Source of the DNA: CALNBC01 sp040768925
Lineage (GTDB): Bacteria > Bacillota > Clostridia > Christensenellales > CALWSW01
NCBI GenBank assembly: GCA_040768925.1
Contig: JAXGLZ010000003.1
Span: 124,001 to 188,000, forward strand
Reading direction: 5' to 3'
Length of the DNA stretch: 64,000 nt
The notes beneath the pieces are model-generated. The model was not told the origin of the DNA. It saw nothing but the letters and a program-made list of their open reading frames with translations, and searched no databases. Position 1 is the first letter of the stretch, and every line of letters starts with the position of its first letter. The position numbers and the translations under genes are program-made. Below, piece after piece: positions 25,147 to 34,397 of this stretch.

Positions 25147-26781
25147 TTAATCCAGCACTGCGGAGATATTCGGGACGACCTGCTTTTTCCTGCTCATCAC
25201 GCCGGGCAGCACGATGTAATGCTCAGCGCTTTTTAATTCAAATCCGGTGAACGCCCGGGCAAGAAGATCCTCCGCGCCTTCCCCCACATACAAAAGCAGC
25301 GTTCCGGCGTCGATGATCTGGGTCAGCATCAGCAGAACAAGGTCGCAGTTCCTGGTCCTTCTGACGCGTTCCATGCCGGCGAGAAGCTCGTTGTGCAAAT
25401 GCTCCAGGCTGTCGTAGCTCATGCAGGTGACCTGGCCGATGCCCACCTTTTTGTCCCCGATTTGTAATTCCTTGAAATCGCGCATCAGCAGGGCTTCCGG
25501 GGTCAGGTTCTCGGTGGAAACGGTGGCGGAGAACATCTCCTCCCCCAGCTTGTCGATGTCAATCCCCGAAAGCTGGACCATCCGGTAGGCCATGCGCTTG
25601 TCTTTTTCCGTGCAGGTCGGGGATTTGAACATGACGGTGTCGGAAATGATCCCGGCTGCCATCAGGCCCGCCATGTTGCGGCTGGGCGTCACCCCGTGCT
25701 CAAAATACAGGGAGGCGATCAGCGTCGTCGTGCTGCCCACCGGCTCCCCGCGGAAATAAACGGCGCTTTTGGTCTGCAGATCCGCGATCCTGTGGTGGTC
25801 GATGATCTCCAGCAATTCCGCCTGCTCCAGGCCGGGAACGGACTGGGACCTTTCGTTATGGTCCACCAGGATTACTTTTTTTCTGCTGTGGCTCAGCAGA
25901 TGGAAGCGGGAAACCGTTCCCAGCACCCTGCCTTCGGAATCCAAAACGGGATAGCTCGGCGCGCGGCTTTTGAGCATGGTGCTGCGCACGTCGTCCAAAA
26001 AATCGTCGATATGAAAGCTGACGATCCCCTCGGTCCTCATCAGATTGGAAACCGGGATCGCGTGGCTGATCATGCGGGACGCGCGGTAAGGATCGTAATG
26101 GGTGGATATCACGCAAATGCCGGCTTCCGCCGCGCTGTTGTGAATATCCGTGCCCGCGTCCACCTGGCAAAGGACAAGGCAGCGCACGTCCGACTTGACC
26201 GCCGCTTCCACGATCCCCTTCTGATTGCCCGCGATGAGCACGCTGCCGCCGCACAGATCGCCGTCCATGTATTCCACGTCGTCGGTCGAGATGTGGATCG
26301 GGCCGGCGATCGTATCCCAGTCGTCCGTCTGGCTGATCAGCTGGCCTTCGAGGGCTGAAGCAAGGTTGAAGGCCGTGGCCCTGACAAAAAGCCCGTCGTG
26401 GGCGGAGCGCATGTCGTGCTCGGCGATGTCCGAAACGGTCAGCACGCCGACCAGCTTGCAGTCCTCGTCCGCAACGGCGATCAGCTGCACATTGTGATTC
26501 AGCATGATGTCCCAGGCGGTGCGCACGGTCACGCCCGAGCCGACGATGGGCGGCCTGTCGAACTGAACGTCCGAAAGCTGGGTCTTGACGGTGGTGATCA
26601 GTTCCGGCGGCTCGAACCCGAAGCGCTCAAGAACCGTGGTGGTTTCGTTGTTGAGTTCCCCCAGGCGGACGGGCATCGCGTCCCTTTCGCCCAGGGCGTT
26701 TTTCAAAGCGGCGTACGCCATCGCGGATACGATCGAGTCCGTATCCGGGTTCCTGTGACCTGTGATGTATACTTTGCTCAT
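25147..26781 (-). CDS. CBS/DRTGG-containing Mn-dependent inorganic pyrophosphatase
   Basis: 544 residues. Family II pyrophosphatase: N-terminal DHH phosphoesterase motifs GHRNPDTDSI, VDHNERSQ and IIDHHRIADL, split by an insert (about 70-300) with two CBS domains (VGVLTVSDIAEHDM, LGTVSRFHLLSHS) flanking a DRTGG domain, then a C-terminal DHHA2 domain (NCDLVLLMLTQIIDAGTLLL). It hydrolyses pyrophosphate in the cytosol; in clostridial homologues adenine nucleotides bound by the CBS pair switch activity, with AMP/ADP inhibiting and ATP or diadenosine polyphosphates activating. Monocistronic. Confidence 0.94.
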   Translation of the reverse strand: MSKVYITGHRNPDTDSIVSAMAYAALKNALGERDAMPVRLGELNNETTTVLERFGFEPPELITTVKTQLSDVQFDRPPIVGSGVTVRTAWDIMLNHNVQLIAVADEDCKLVGVLTVSDIAEHDMRSAHDGLFVRATAFNLASALEGQLISQTDDWDTIAGPIHISTDDVEYMDGDLCGGSVLIAGNQKGIVEAAVKSDVRCLVLCQVDAGTDIHNSAAEAGICVISTHYDPYRASRMISHAIPVSNLMRTEGIVSFHIDDFLDDVRSTMLKSRAPSYPVLDSEGRVLGTVSRFHLLSHSRKKVILVDHNERSQSVPGLEQAELLEIIDHHRIADLQTKSAVYFRGEPVGSTTTLIASLYFEHGVTPSRNMAGLMAAGIISDTVMFKSPTCTEKDKRMAYRMVQLSGIDIDKLGEEMFSATVSTENLTPEALLMRDFKELQIGDKKVGIGQVTCMSYDSLEHLHNELLAGMERVRRTRNCDLVLLMLTQIIDAGTLLLYVGEGAEDLLARAFTGFELKSAEHYIVLPGVMSRKKQVVPNISAVLD

Positions 26782-26877
26782 GGCGGCCTCCGTTATTATC
26801 TGGTAAAATAACTATAAACCGGGTGATGACCGGTGTAAAGGCTTTGTTGGTCAATCTTCCATAATGTGAGGAAATAT

Positions 26878-27849
26878 ATGTATTATACCGTAGGAATAGA
26901 CGTCGGCGGAACAAAGACCGCCCTCGGCCTTTTCGATGAAAGGCGCGCGCCGGTCGAAAAGCGGGTGATGGAAAGCGACCCCGGCCTCGGTTTTGGGGAA
27001 ATGCTCGGTCTGATCGGCCGGGAGCTGGGCGGGCTGCTTTCTTCCGCAGGGGTTGACCGGTCCGAACTCAAGGGCGTCGGCCTTGGCCTGCCCGGCCACG
27101 TGCATTTTGAAAAGGGCCTGCTGCTGACCGCGCCGAACCTGCCGAACTGGGCGGGAAAAAACGTTCGGGACGAGGCTGCGAGGCTCTTTGGCGTCCCCTG
27201 CCTGGCGGATAACGACGCAAACGTCGCCGCTTTGGCGGAATTCGCGATGGGCGCGGGCAGGGGCAGCCAAAACATGGCCTATGTGACGATCAGCACCGGC
27301 GTGGGCTGCGGCCTTGTTCTTGGCGGAAAGCTCTTTCACGGGACTTACGGTGCAGCCGGGGAGCTCGGCCATCTTTTCGTTTCGGATTCCGGCCGGATCC
27401 GCTGCGGCTGCGGCCGGACCGGCTGCGTCGAGGCCATGAGCTCCGGCACGGGGATGGCAAATTACGCAAAGCTGCGCATCGGCGAAGGCGCAAAGAGCAT
27501 CCTGCCCGGGCTTGCCGGCGGCGCGGAACGCATCACCGCCAAGCATATCGCCCTGGCCGTAAAAGCGGGCGATCCCCTGGCGGCAGAGGTTGTGGACCGG
27601 GCCGCTGAGGGCCTTGCGCGGGCGTTTTACAACGTCTATCAGCTGATCAACTGCGAAACGCTGGTCTATGGCGGCGGGGTGGGCAAGTTCGGCCCCGCGC
27701 TGTTCGATAGGGTGGAGCAGCGTTTCTTTGAGCTGATCCCCCTGGCCCGGGAATACCCGATGCGCTTTTTGCCCTCGTTTCTTGGGGACGACGCGGGGAT
27801 TTGCGGCGCCGCGCTGCTCGCTTGCCACCATGGGCCGCAAACCGTCTGA
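26878..27849 (+). CDS. ROK-family glucokinase
   Basis: 323 residues from the ATG at 26878 (GAGG upstream). Opens with the ATP-phosphate motif VGIDVGGTKTALGLFD; the ROK zinc motif is CGCGRTGCVEAMSSG, and the catalytic region is GLPGHVHFEKG and ADNDANVAALAE with the base aspartate. The length and motifs fit bacterial glucokinase, phosphorylating glucose to glucose 6-phosphate with ATP; a related hexose or N-acetylhexosamine is possible. Divergent from the pyrophosphatase, alone on its strand. Confidence 0.9.
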   Translation: MYYTVGIDVGGTKTALGLFDERRAPVEKRVMESDPGLGFGEMLGLIGRELGGLLSSAGVDRSELKGVGLGLPGHVHFEKGLLLTAPNLPNWAGKNVRDEAARLFGVPCLADNDANVAALAEFAMGAGRGSQNMAYVTISTGVGCGLVLGGKLFHGTYGAAGELGHLFVSDSGRIRCGCGRTGCVEAMSSGTGMANYAKLRIGEGAKSILPGLAGGAERITAKHIALAVKAGDPLAAEVVDRAAEGLARAFYNVYQLINCETLVYGGGVGKFGPALFDRVEQRFFELIPLAREYPMRFLPSFLGDDAGICGAALLACHHGPQTV

Positions 27850-27954
27850 ATAGGCCCGCTCGGCAATGAGCCGGCCCCGGCCGCAGCGCGCCCGAACCGC
27901 GGCAAGTTTCGCTTCCAATGAGCCGGCCGGCCATCAGGCGGCGGCCGGCAACGC

Positions 27955-27984
27955 AAAACCCCCGCCTGTGCAGAGGCGGGGGTC
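27955..27984 (-). terminator. Terminator of clpX
   Basis: GACCCCCGCCT / AGGCGGGGGTTTT stem on the minus strand, about 60 bases beyond the clpX stop; T run follows. Confidence 0.65.
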
Positions 27985-28042
27985 GATTGCTGCTTTTCGC
28001 GGGTCAATCAGCGCAGCGCGGCTTGCGCCCATCGTTGCGGGC

Positions 28043-29311
28043 TCAGTCGTTCACCGCGAGATCGCCGGAATTGAGCCTTTGCTTTTTTGAGCATACCAGC
28101 AAGGGCGACGATTTCTTCTCGATGGTTTCCCTGGTGATGATGCACTTTTCAATATCTTCCCTGGAGGGAATGTCAAACATCACGTCCAGCATGATCTCTT
28201 CCAAAATGGAGCGCAGGCCGCGAGCGCCGGTCTTTCTGTTGATCGCCTTTTGGGCGACCGCGCGCAAAGCCTCGTCGTCGAATTCAAGCTCGACGCCGTC
28301 AAGCTCCAAGAGCCTTGTGTACTGCTTGGCGAGGGCGTTCTTCGGCTGGGTCAGGATGGAGACCAGCGCCTCCTCATCCAGCTGGTTCAGGGTCACCACC
28401 ACGGGAACGCGGCCCACGAATTCGGGGATGAGGCCGAACTTGAGCAGGTCCTCGGGCAGGATATCGGTCAGGATATCGCCGATCTCTTTCTCCGCGACGG
28501 TCTTGATCTCCGCGCCAAAGCCCATGGTCTTCTTGCCGGTGCGCTTTTCGATGATCTTTTCGATCCCGTTGAACGCGCCGCCGCAGATGAAAAGGATGTT
28601 CGTCGTGTCGATCTGCAAAAACTCCTGGTGCGGGTGCTTGCGCCCCCCCTGGGGAGGAACGGAAGCCACGGTGGATTCGAGGATCTTCAAAAGGGCCTGC
28701 TGCACGCCTTCGCCGGAAACGTCCCTGGTGATGGAAGGATTGTCTCCCTTCCTGGCGATCTTGTCCACCTCGTCGATGTAAATGATCCCCTTCTGGGCGC
28801 GCTCAATGTCGTAATCCGCGGCCTGGATGAGCTTGAGCAGGATGTTTTCGACATCCTCGCCGACGTATCCGGCCTCGGTGAGGGAGGTGGCGTCCGCCAC
28901 CGCGAAGGGAACGTTCAGGATCTTGGCAAGGGTCTGGGCAAGGAGCGTTTTCCCCGAGCCGGTGGGGCCGAGCATCAGGATGTTGCTCTTTGTCAGCTCC
29001 ACCCCGTCGTTCGTCGCCGGCGTGGAAATGCGCTTGTAATGATTGTATACGGCCACGGACAGCGCCTTCTTCGCCCTGTATTGGCCGACGACGTAATCAT
29101 CCAGCCCGCGCATGATCTCCGCGGGTTTCGGGATCTGTTCGACGTTCAGCTCAGGGGCGGGTTCCGGCGTGTCATGGACGATCTCCATGCAAAGCTCGAC
29201 GCATTCGTCGCATATAAAAACCCCGGGGCCAGCGACTATCCGTTTGACCTCCTGTTGTTTTTTGCCGCAGAAGGAGCAGCGTATGGTCTTATCGTTATCG
29301 TTTTTGGGCAT
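28043..29311 (-). CDS. clpX: ATP-dependent unfoldase ClpX
   Basis: 422 residues. N-terminal zinc-binding domain (CSFCGKK .. CDECVELC) recognises substrates and adaptors; AAA+ domain has Walker A GPTGSGKTLLAQ, Walker B IIYIDEVDKI, pore loop GYVGEDVEN and the sensor region GARGLRSILEEIMLDVMFD. ClpX unfolds tagged or folded proteins with ATP and feeds them to ClpP, docking through an IGF-type loop. Last gene of the tig-clpP-clpX operon, 34 bases after clpP, with a GAGGTG ribosome binding site. Confidence 0.98.
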   Translation of the reverse strand: MPKNDNDKTIRCSFCGKKQQEVKRIVAGPGVFICDECVELCMEIVHDTPEPAPELNVEQIPKPAEIMRGLDDYVVGQYRAKKALSVAVYNHYKRISTPATNDGVELTKSNILMLGPTGSGKTLLAQTLAKILNVPFAVADATSLTEAGYVGEDVENILLKLIQAADYDIERAQKGIIYIDEVDKIARKGDNPSITRDVSGEGVQQALLKILESTVASVPPQGGRKHPHQEFLQIDTTNILFICGGAFNGIEKIIEKRTGKKTMGFGAEIKTVAEKEIGDILTDILPEDLLKFGLIPEFVGRVPVVVTLNQLDEEALVSILTQPKNALAKQYTRLLELDGVELEFDDEALRAVAQKAINRKTGARGLRSILEEIMLDVMFDIPSREDIEKCIITRETIEKKSSPLLVCSKKQRLNSGDLAVND

Positions 29312-29345
29312 TTTTCACCTCTATGGAAATTTGCGCTGCCGATTT

Positions 29346-29933
29346 TCAGCGCCTGGGCGCAATGACTTCGTCGATAATGCCGTAATCCTTGCCCTGCGCT
29401 GCCGTCATATAGAAGTCGCGCTCAACGTCGGTCTCGATTTTTTCAAGGGGCTGGCCGGTGCGGTTCGCCAGTATCTCGTTCAGCTTCTGCTTTGTCCTCA
29501 GAATCTGCTCCGCCTGGATGCAGATATCCGTCGCCTGGCCCCGGGCGCCGCCGGAGGGCTGGTGGATCATCACTTCGGCGTTGGGCAGCGCCTTGCGCTT
29601 GCCCTTCGCCCCCGCGGCGAGCAGAAAAGCCCCCATGGAAGCGGCGAGGCCGACGCAGATCGTGGAAACCTCGCAGCGAACGTACTGCATCGTGTCGTAA
29701 ATCGCCAGGCCCGCGGAAACCGCGCCGCCCGGGCTGTTGATGTAAAGGAAAATGTCCTTGTCCGGGTCCTCGGCCTCAAGGAAAAGCATCTGGGCGACGA
29801 TGAGGTTGGCCACATCGTCGTTCACTTCTCCGCCCAGAAAAACGATCCGGTCCTTCAGCAGTCTTGAGTATATATCATAGGAGCGTTCGCCGCGGCTGGT
29901 CTGCTCCACCACCATTGGAATTAAAGCGCTCAT
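29346..29933 (-). CDS. clpP: ATP-dependent Clp protease proteolytic subunit
   Basis: 195 residues from the ATG at 29933 with CAGGAGGA before it. The serine-protease triad is recognisable: Ser in VGLAASMGAFLLA, His in VMIHQPSGGARGQ, Asp in the following ERDFYMTAAQ block. It forms the double heptameric chamber that degrades proteins delivered by ClpX. Middle gene of the tig-clpP-clpX operon. Confidence 0.98.
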   Translation of the reverse strand: MSALIPMVVEQTSRGERSYDIYSRLLKDRIVFLGGEVNDDVANLIVAQMLFLEAEDPDKDIFLYINSPGGAVSAGLAIYDTMQYVRCEVSTICVGLAASMGAFLLAAGAKGKRKALPNAEVMIHQPSGGARGQATDICIQAEQILRTKQKLNEILANRTGQPLEKIETDVERDFYMTAAQGKDYGIIDEVIAPRR

Positions 29934-29990
29934 TTTCTCCTCCTGTGTCGCCGTGATCCCATAAGGAAGGCACAACAAGCTTTTGGAATC

Positions 29991-31349
29991 TTATTCGCCC
30001 GCCTCGACATTGGCATCCTCGGCAGCGTTGCTTTTTTCTTCGGGTTTATCTTCGGCCCTGGGCTCCACCATCACGGCGCTGTCGATGATGACGCTCACCG
30101 CTTTTTTGAGCGCCAGGTCCGATTTAAGCTCGGCCAGGTTGACTTCCTTCATGATCTCTTTCACCTGATCGGGCTCCATGCTCACAGATTTTGCGTAATC
30201 CGCGATTTCCTTTTCGACCTCTTCGTCGGAAACTTCGATGTTTTCCGCCTTGGAGATGGCGCGAAGCACCAAATCGCCCTTTACGCGTTCCTTTGCGGAA
30301 GGCTTGTAGCCCTCGCGCATTTTTGTGATGTCGACGCCCATGGCCTTGACGTACTGATCGAGGCTGAAGCCCTGCTGCATCATCTGGGAATGCAGGTTGT
30401 GAAGCATTTCGTCAACCTGGCGTTCGATCATGCCTTCGGGAATGACGACCTCGATCTTCCTGGCAACGGCGGCGACGGCGTCGTTTTCCAGCGCGCTGCG
30501 GGCGCGGCTGTCCGCTTCCGCCTGCATCTTCCTGCGGAGGTCTTCCCTGTATTCGGCTATCGTGTCAAACTCGCTGATGTCCTTCGCAAACTCGTCGTCC
30601 GCTTCGGGCAGCTCCTTGGTCTTGACCTGCCTGACCGTGCAGTGGAACACGGCCTCCTTGCCGGAAAGATCCTTTGCGTGGTAATTTTCCGGGAAAGTGA
30701 CCACGACGTCCTTCTCCTCGCGGGCGGCAACGCCGACAAGCTGGTCCTCAAAGCCGGGGATGAAGCTTCCGGAGCCGATTTCAAGGTCCGCGTCCTGGGC
30801 CGTGCCGCCGTCAAAGGCAGCGCCGTCAACGGTTCCGGCGTAGTCCAGAACGATCCGGTCACCCTTTTCAACGGGGCGGTCAACGTCGATAAAACGGGCG
30901 TTTTTCTCCTGTTCCCGGGCGACGGCGGCGTCCACCTGTTCGTCCGTAACAGTATACTCGCGCTTCTCCAGTTCTATACCCTTGTACAACTCGGGCGTCA
31001 CCTCCACTTCGGGGGCTACGGGGAAGGTGGCGGTAAAGACCAGATCCTGGTCCTGGCCGATCTGGACAACGCTGATATCCGGCGTGTCAACGGGTACGAG
31101 CTCCTGTTCCTTAAGGGCGGCCGCGTATGCGGGATAGTAGCAATCGTCGAAAGCGCCTTCGTAGAAAACTCCCTCACCGTAGGCCTTCTCGATCATGCGG
31201 CGGGGAGCCTTTCCCTTGCGGAAACCGGGGACAGCGTAGCGATTGCCTTCTTTTATGTATGCTTTGGTCAGCGCCTCGGTGAATTTCTCCGCCGGAACGG
31301 TGACCGTAAGCTTGATTGTGTTGTTCTCAAGTTTCTCGTGTTGTGCCAT
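29991..31349 (-). CDS. tig: Trigger factor
   Basis: 452 residues: ribosome-binding N-terminal domain (VTVPAEKFTEALTKAY, with the GFRKGKAPRRMIEK signature loop), the FKBP-type peptidyl-prolyl isomerase domain (KGDRIVLDYAGTVDGAAFDG), and a helical chaperone domain extending to an acidic tail. It sits at the ribosome exit tunnel and shields nascent chains. First gene of the operon with clpP and clpX; a sigma-A promoter lies just upstream. Confidence 0.97.
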   Translation of the reverse strand: MAQHEKLENNTIKLTVTVPAEKFTEALTKAYIKEGNRYAVPGFRKGKAPRRMIEKAYGEGVFYEGAFDDCYYPAYAAALKEQELVPVDTPDISVVQIGQDQDLVFTATFPVAPEVEVTPELYKGIELEKREYTVTDEQVDAAVAREQEKNARFIDVDRPVEKGDRIVLDYAGTVDGAAFDGGTAQDADLEIGSGSFIPGFEDQLVGVAAREEKDVVVTFPENYHAKDLSGKEAVFHCTVRQVKTKELPEADDEFAKDISEFDTIAEYREDLRRKMQAEADSRARSALENDAVAAVARKIEVVIPEGMIERQVDEMLHNLHSQMMQQGFSLDQYVKAMGVDITKMREGYKPSAKERVKGDLVLRAISKAENIEVSDEEVEKEIADYAKSVSMEPDQVKEIMKEVNLAELKSDLALKKAVSVIIDSAVMVEPRAEDKPEEKSNAAEDANVEAGE

Positions 31350-31390
31350 AGTATCCTCCGCAACTATAAATGTGTGTTGTCCGTTTTGCC

Positions 31391-31419
31391 ATTATACCAC
31401 GACAAAAGTAGCTTCGCAA
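31391..31419 (-). promoter_or_regulatory. Promoter of tig-clpP-clpX
   Basis: TTGCGA, 17-base spacer, TATAAT on the minus strand, 42 bases before the tig start. I saw no CtsR direct repeat next to it. Confidence 0.7.
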
Positions 31420-31448
31420 CGCACAAATCCTCGCTTTTCCTGTGTCTA

Positions 31449-31994
31449 TCAAGCTCGAATTTTGTCCTTTTTTATATCTTTTACCACTCCGGTCCGCTCA
31501 AGGGCAAAGATCACCCGCTGGGCGACAAGCCCGGTCAGCACCCCTGTGATCACCGCGGAAACCAGTATCGCCGGAAAGTAGGTATAAAGCAGCTGGTATG
31601 TTCCCAGTATAACACAGGAGGTCAGCGTCTGCCCGAAATTGTGGGCGACCGCGCCCAGCACGCTCACCGAAACCACGGTCATTCCGGGAACCTTTCTCAG
31701 GGCCGCCATGACGACAAAGCTCAAAAACCCGCCGCCGAGGCTCACCATCATGGTGGTGGAAAACAGCCCCGTAAACATCAGGGAAAGCAGGAAAACCTTC
31801 AAAAGCATCAGCAAAAAAGCGCTTTTGCCGTCCATTACATAAATCCCGAAAAGGATGATGACGTTGGACAGGCCGAGCTTTACGCCGGGTATGGAGCCAT
31901 CCAGTATCGGGATCAGCCGCTCGATATAGCCCAGCACGATAGCCATAGCCGTCAGAAGCCCGAAATATGCGATTTTCCCGGTTCTGATTCGCAA
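31449..31994 (-). CDS. Gx transporter family membrane protein
   Basis: 181 residues, five or six membrane helices. The N-terminal pattern AYFGLLTAMAIVLGYIERLI and GVKLGLSNVIILFGIY is that of the Gx transporter family (also labelled heptaprenyl diphosphate synthase component I). I choose the TTG at 31994 because AAGGAG lies seven bases before it, while the ATG at 32015 has no RBS. Such genes commonly neighbour apbE/FMN-binding flavoprotein genes and may move a small quinone-related or other substrate. Here it is divergent from apbE, supporting a link with extracytoplasmic flavinylation (inference). Confidence 0.82.
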   Translation of the reverse strand: MRIRTGKIAYFGLLTAMAIVLGYIERLIPILDGSIPGVKLGLSNVIILFGIYVMDGKSAFLLMLLKVFLLSLMFTGLFSTTMMVSLGGGFLSFVVMAALRKVPGMTVVSVSVLGAVAHNFGQTLTSCVILGTYQLLYTYFPAILVSAVITGVLTGLVAQRVIFALERTGVVKDIKKDKIRA

Positions 31995-32133
31995 AAAAGT
32001 TCTCCTTCGCCGCATGTTTGCCGCATTTTAGTATTATAACGCCAACAGATCAAAAACACAACGAGTCGCGCTCCTCCCCGGCGGATGACACGCTTGCGCC
32101 ATGATTTTTCTCTTGCTTTTTCACCTAGTGTGG

Positions 32134-32162
32134 TACAAAGTATATAAAGGTACGATACTGCC
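32134..32162 (+). promoter_or_regulatory. Candidate promoter of apbE
   Basis: TTTTCA-like -35 and TATATA about 17 bases apart upstream of apbE, in the region around 32118-32146; position approximate. Confidence 0.3.
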
Positions 32163-32206
32163 CAAGAGACCTTAAAAACAACAACGAAACTAAAGGTGCT
32201 TATTTG

Positions 32207-33247
32207 ATGCGAAACAGATCTTACAGGAAAGCCGCGGCGTCGGTCGTCATGGCGGCCTGCATCCTCGCGACCGGCTGCACGGCGAACATCCAGGATACCG
32301 GCGGCGATCCGATCAGCTCCACCGGCTTTATGCTGGACACCGTCATAACCATCACCCTTTACGACGGCCTCAGCCAGGAAAATCTTGACGGCGCGCTGAA
32401 CGTATGCGCAAAATACGAGCAGCTGCTTTCAAAAACGATAGAAGGCAGCGATGTTTGGCGGATCAACCACGCCAACGGCACCCCCACGGAGGTGGACGGC
32501 GACACGATCGAAGTGATCGGCACCGCCCTTCAATTCAGCGAACTCAGCGGCGGCGCGTTTGACATCACGATCGGCCCCGCCTCCAATCTTTGGGATTTCA
32601 AAAGCAGCAACCCCAAGGTTCCGGACGCGGAGCAGCTTGCGGCCGCGGTCACCCATGTGGATTACAGGAAGGTCAAGGTCGTGGGCAGCACCGTTACTCT
32701 GCTTGACCCCGAGGCGCAGATCGATCTCGGCGGCATCGCGAAGGGCTATATCGCAGACAAAGTGGTCGAATACCTCGACTCCCGCGGGGTGACCAGCGCC
32801 ATCGTCAACCTGGGCGGGAACGTGTACGCCATGGGCAGCAAGGGCGGAAACGACTGGACCATCGGCCTTCAGGATCCCTTCAAGCGCAGGGACACCCCCA
32901 TTGCCGCGGTCAAACTTCAGAACAAATCCGTGGTGACCTCAGGCATTTACGAACGCTTTTTTAAAACGGAAGACGGAACGTTCTATCATCACATACTGGA
33001 TCCCAAAACGGGCTATTCCGTCAATAACGGGCTGACTTCGGTGACCATCATATCCGACCGGTCCATGGACGGCGACGCTCTGACCACCTGCTGCTTTGTT
33101 CTCGGCCTTGAGAAAGGCATGAAGTTCATCGAGACCATCGAGGGCGTGGAAGCCATTTTCATCGACGAAAACGAGCAGGCCTATATGACGGACGGCATCG
33201 GCAGGGAAAACGGCATCCCTTACCTCACCACCGAGGATCTGGGCTGA
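32207..33247 (+). CDS. apbE: FAD:protein FMN transferase ApbE
   Basis: 346 residues; lipoprotein (lipobox ATGC near residue 24 of the reading). ApbE motifs: FMLDTVITITLYD, GGAFDITIGPASNLW, IDLGGIAKGYIADKVVEYL, VNLGGNVYAMGS and the Mg/FAD site MDGDALTTCCFVLGLEKG. It attaches FMN to a threonine of exported flavoproteins, using FAD. No target flavoprotein (FMN-binding or Rnf/NQR subunit) is in the window, so its substrate lies elsewhere. Divergent from the Gx transporter gene. Confidence 0.95.
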   Translation: MRNRSYRKAAASVVMAACILATGCTANIQDTGGDPISSTGFMLDTVITITLYDGLSQENLDGALNVCAKYEQLLSKTIEGSDVWRINHANGTPTEVDGDTIEVIGTALQFSELSGGAFDITIGPASNLWDFKSSNPKVPDAEQLAAAVTHVDYRKVKVVGSTVTLLDPEAQIDLGGIAKGYIADKVVEYLDSRGVTSAIVNLGGNVYAMGSKGGNDWTIGLQDPFKRRDTPIAAVKLQNKSVVTSGIYERFFKTEDGTFYHHILDPKTGYSVNNGLTSVTIISDRSMDGDALTTCCFVLGLEKGMKFIETIEGVEAIFIDENEQAYMTDGIGRENGIPYLTTEDLG

Positions 33248-33313
33248 CGAGCGGGCAAACGCCGCAGGGCTTGCGGGCCGCTTCGCCGGTTGGTTTTTCG
33301 TTGAAACGTAAGG

Positions 33314-33436
33314 CGGCATAGCCGGCATCAGTCCTTCATGAAGCGCCGGAATCTATGTTTTCGGCCTATGCCGTCAGTTTTAATTGATGCGCAGGGCTCC
33401 GGCCCCCGCACCCCTTGGAACAGGGTTTTTCGGCAG
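33314..33436 (+). repeat. Dispersed intergenic palindromic repeat, copy B
   Basis: Shares the block GCATCAGTCCTT..GCCGGAATCTATG..TTTCGGCC, the right terminal CGTCAGTTTT at 33372-33381, and the trailing GGGTTTTTCGGCAG with copies A and C; the left end is diverged (no AAAACTGACG). Lies between convergent apbE and Nudix genes. Confidence 0.6.
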
Positions 33437-33515
33437 CCTAACGCCGCTTCGAAGGTTCGAAGCGGCGTTTTGTTTCTGGCGTGTTTCCATGGATTTGAGC
33501 AAAATGCGGCGCGCC

Positions 33516-33959
33516 CTAGCCTTGCGAAGCGACCGCCAGGGAACACGCGCTTTTTGCCTTCCGAAACAGCGCCGGCTGAATGGCGGGGTAGGTCAGATTC
33601 TCGGGCAGTTCGTCCAGCAGGCGCACTTCGGCGATTTCCGAATCGGGAAGCTCGCCCAGTTCGGTGATTCGCGCGCAAAACAGCTGCCCAAAGGACTCTC
33701 CCTCTCCCGCGTCCACCGAATAGATGCAAACCGGCGCGATTTTAAACGCCTTTGCGCCTGTTTCTTCCATCAGCTCCCGGGCGGCGGTTGTATCGATCCC
33801 CTCATACGCCTCTTTATGCCCGCCGGGAATTTCCCAGGTTTGCCGCTCCTTGTGCCGCACAAGCACCCACTTCCCCCGGTATCGCGCCGCGATGACCGCG
33901 TATAAAAAACGGCTTTCCGGCACGGCGCCCAATTCATAAAATCGGATGGTCGGCGTCAT
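33516..33959 (-). CDS. Nudix hydrolase
   Basis: 147 residues from the ATG at 33959 (RBS AGAGGGA). The Nudix box is complete: GHKEAYEG then AARELMEETGA, supplying the metal-binding glutamates. Such enzymes hydrolyse nucleoside diphosphates linked to another moiety, for example oxidised dGTP; the substrate is not deducible. Minus strand, monocistronic, just downstream in map order of RNase P RNA. Confidence 0.9.
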   Translation of the reverse strand: MTPTIRFYELGAVPESRFLYAVIAARYRGKWVLVRHKERQTWEIPGGHKEAYEGIDTTAARELMEETGAKAFKIAPVCIYSVDAGEGESFGQLFCARITELGELPDSEIAEVRLLDELPENLTYPAIQPALFRKAKSACSLAVASQG

Positions 33960-34036
33960 GCTGTCCCTCTTTCCAAGCCGGTTCACTGCCCGGCAAAGTA
34001 ATCAAAAGCCCGCGCGAGGCGGGCGGGAAAATAAAT

Positions 34037-34385
34037 TATGCGAGCGCGGCCTGTAAGCCGAGTTCTGTCAAAGGACGGTCATCTATCTAGGCCGAAAGTC
34101 GCCAATCGGCTCAAGCGATTACAGGGGAGCCTGACGGGCCGCCATTGAATGCTCCCTCTCTCAATCTTGCACCAAGTGGGGTTTACATGACGGACAAGTC
34201 GCCAAGCCGCCGGTGAGCTCTTACCTCACCTTTCCACCCTTGCTCCCCGAAAAAACGGGGGGCGGTATCTCTCTGTTGCACTTTCCTTGGAGTCGCCTCC
34301 ACCGGGTGTTACCCGGCACTCTGCCCTGTGGTGCTCGGACTTTCCTCATCCGTTTCCGGACGCGACCATCCGGCCGCCTCGCATA
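34037..34385 (-). ncRNA. rnpB: RNase P RNA, bacterial class A-like
   Basis: About 349 nt. Minus strand shows the invariant core GAGGAAAGTCCGAGCACC followed by ACAGGGCAG near the 5' end and the closing helix (GCGAG at 5', GACAGAACTCGGCTTACAGG and CTCGCA at 3'), the P4-forming sequences of RNase P RNA, plus GCAACAGAGAG in the middle. It is the catalytic RNA that matures tRNA 5' ends. It lies directly after the zinc-ribbon gene of the trmK/Nif3 operon with no clear separate promoter visible, so it may be partly co-transcribed. Confidence 0.95.
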
Positions 34386-34397
34386 AAAACTAAAAAA

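Noticed and set aside
28250..29365. Open frame antisense to clpX.
   Set aside because: Shadow of clpX, which is unambiguous.
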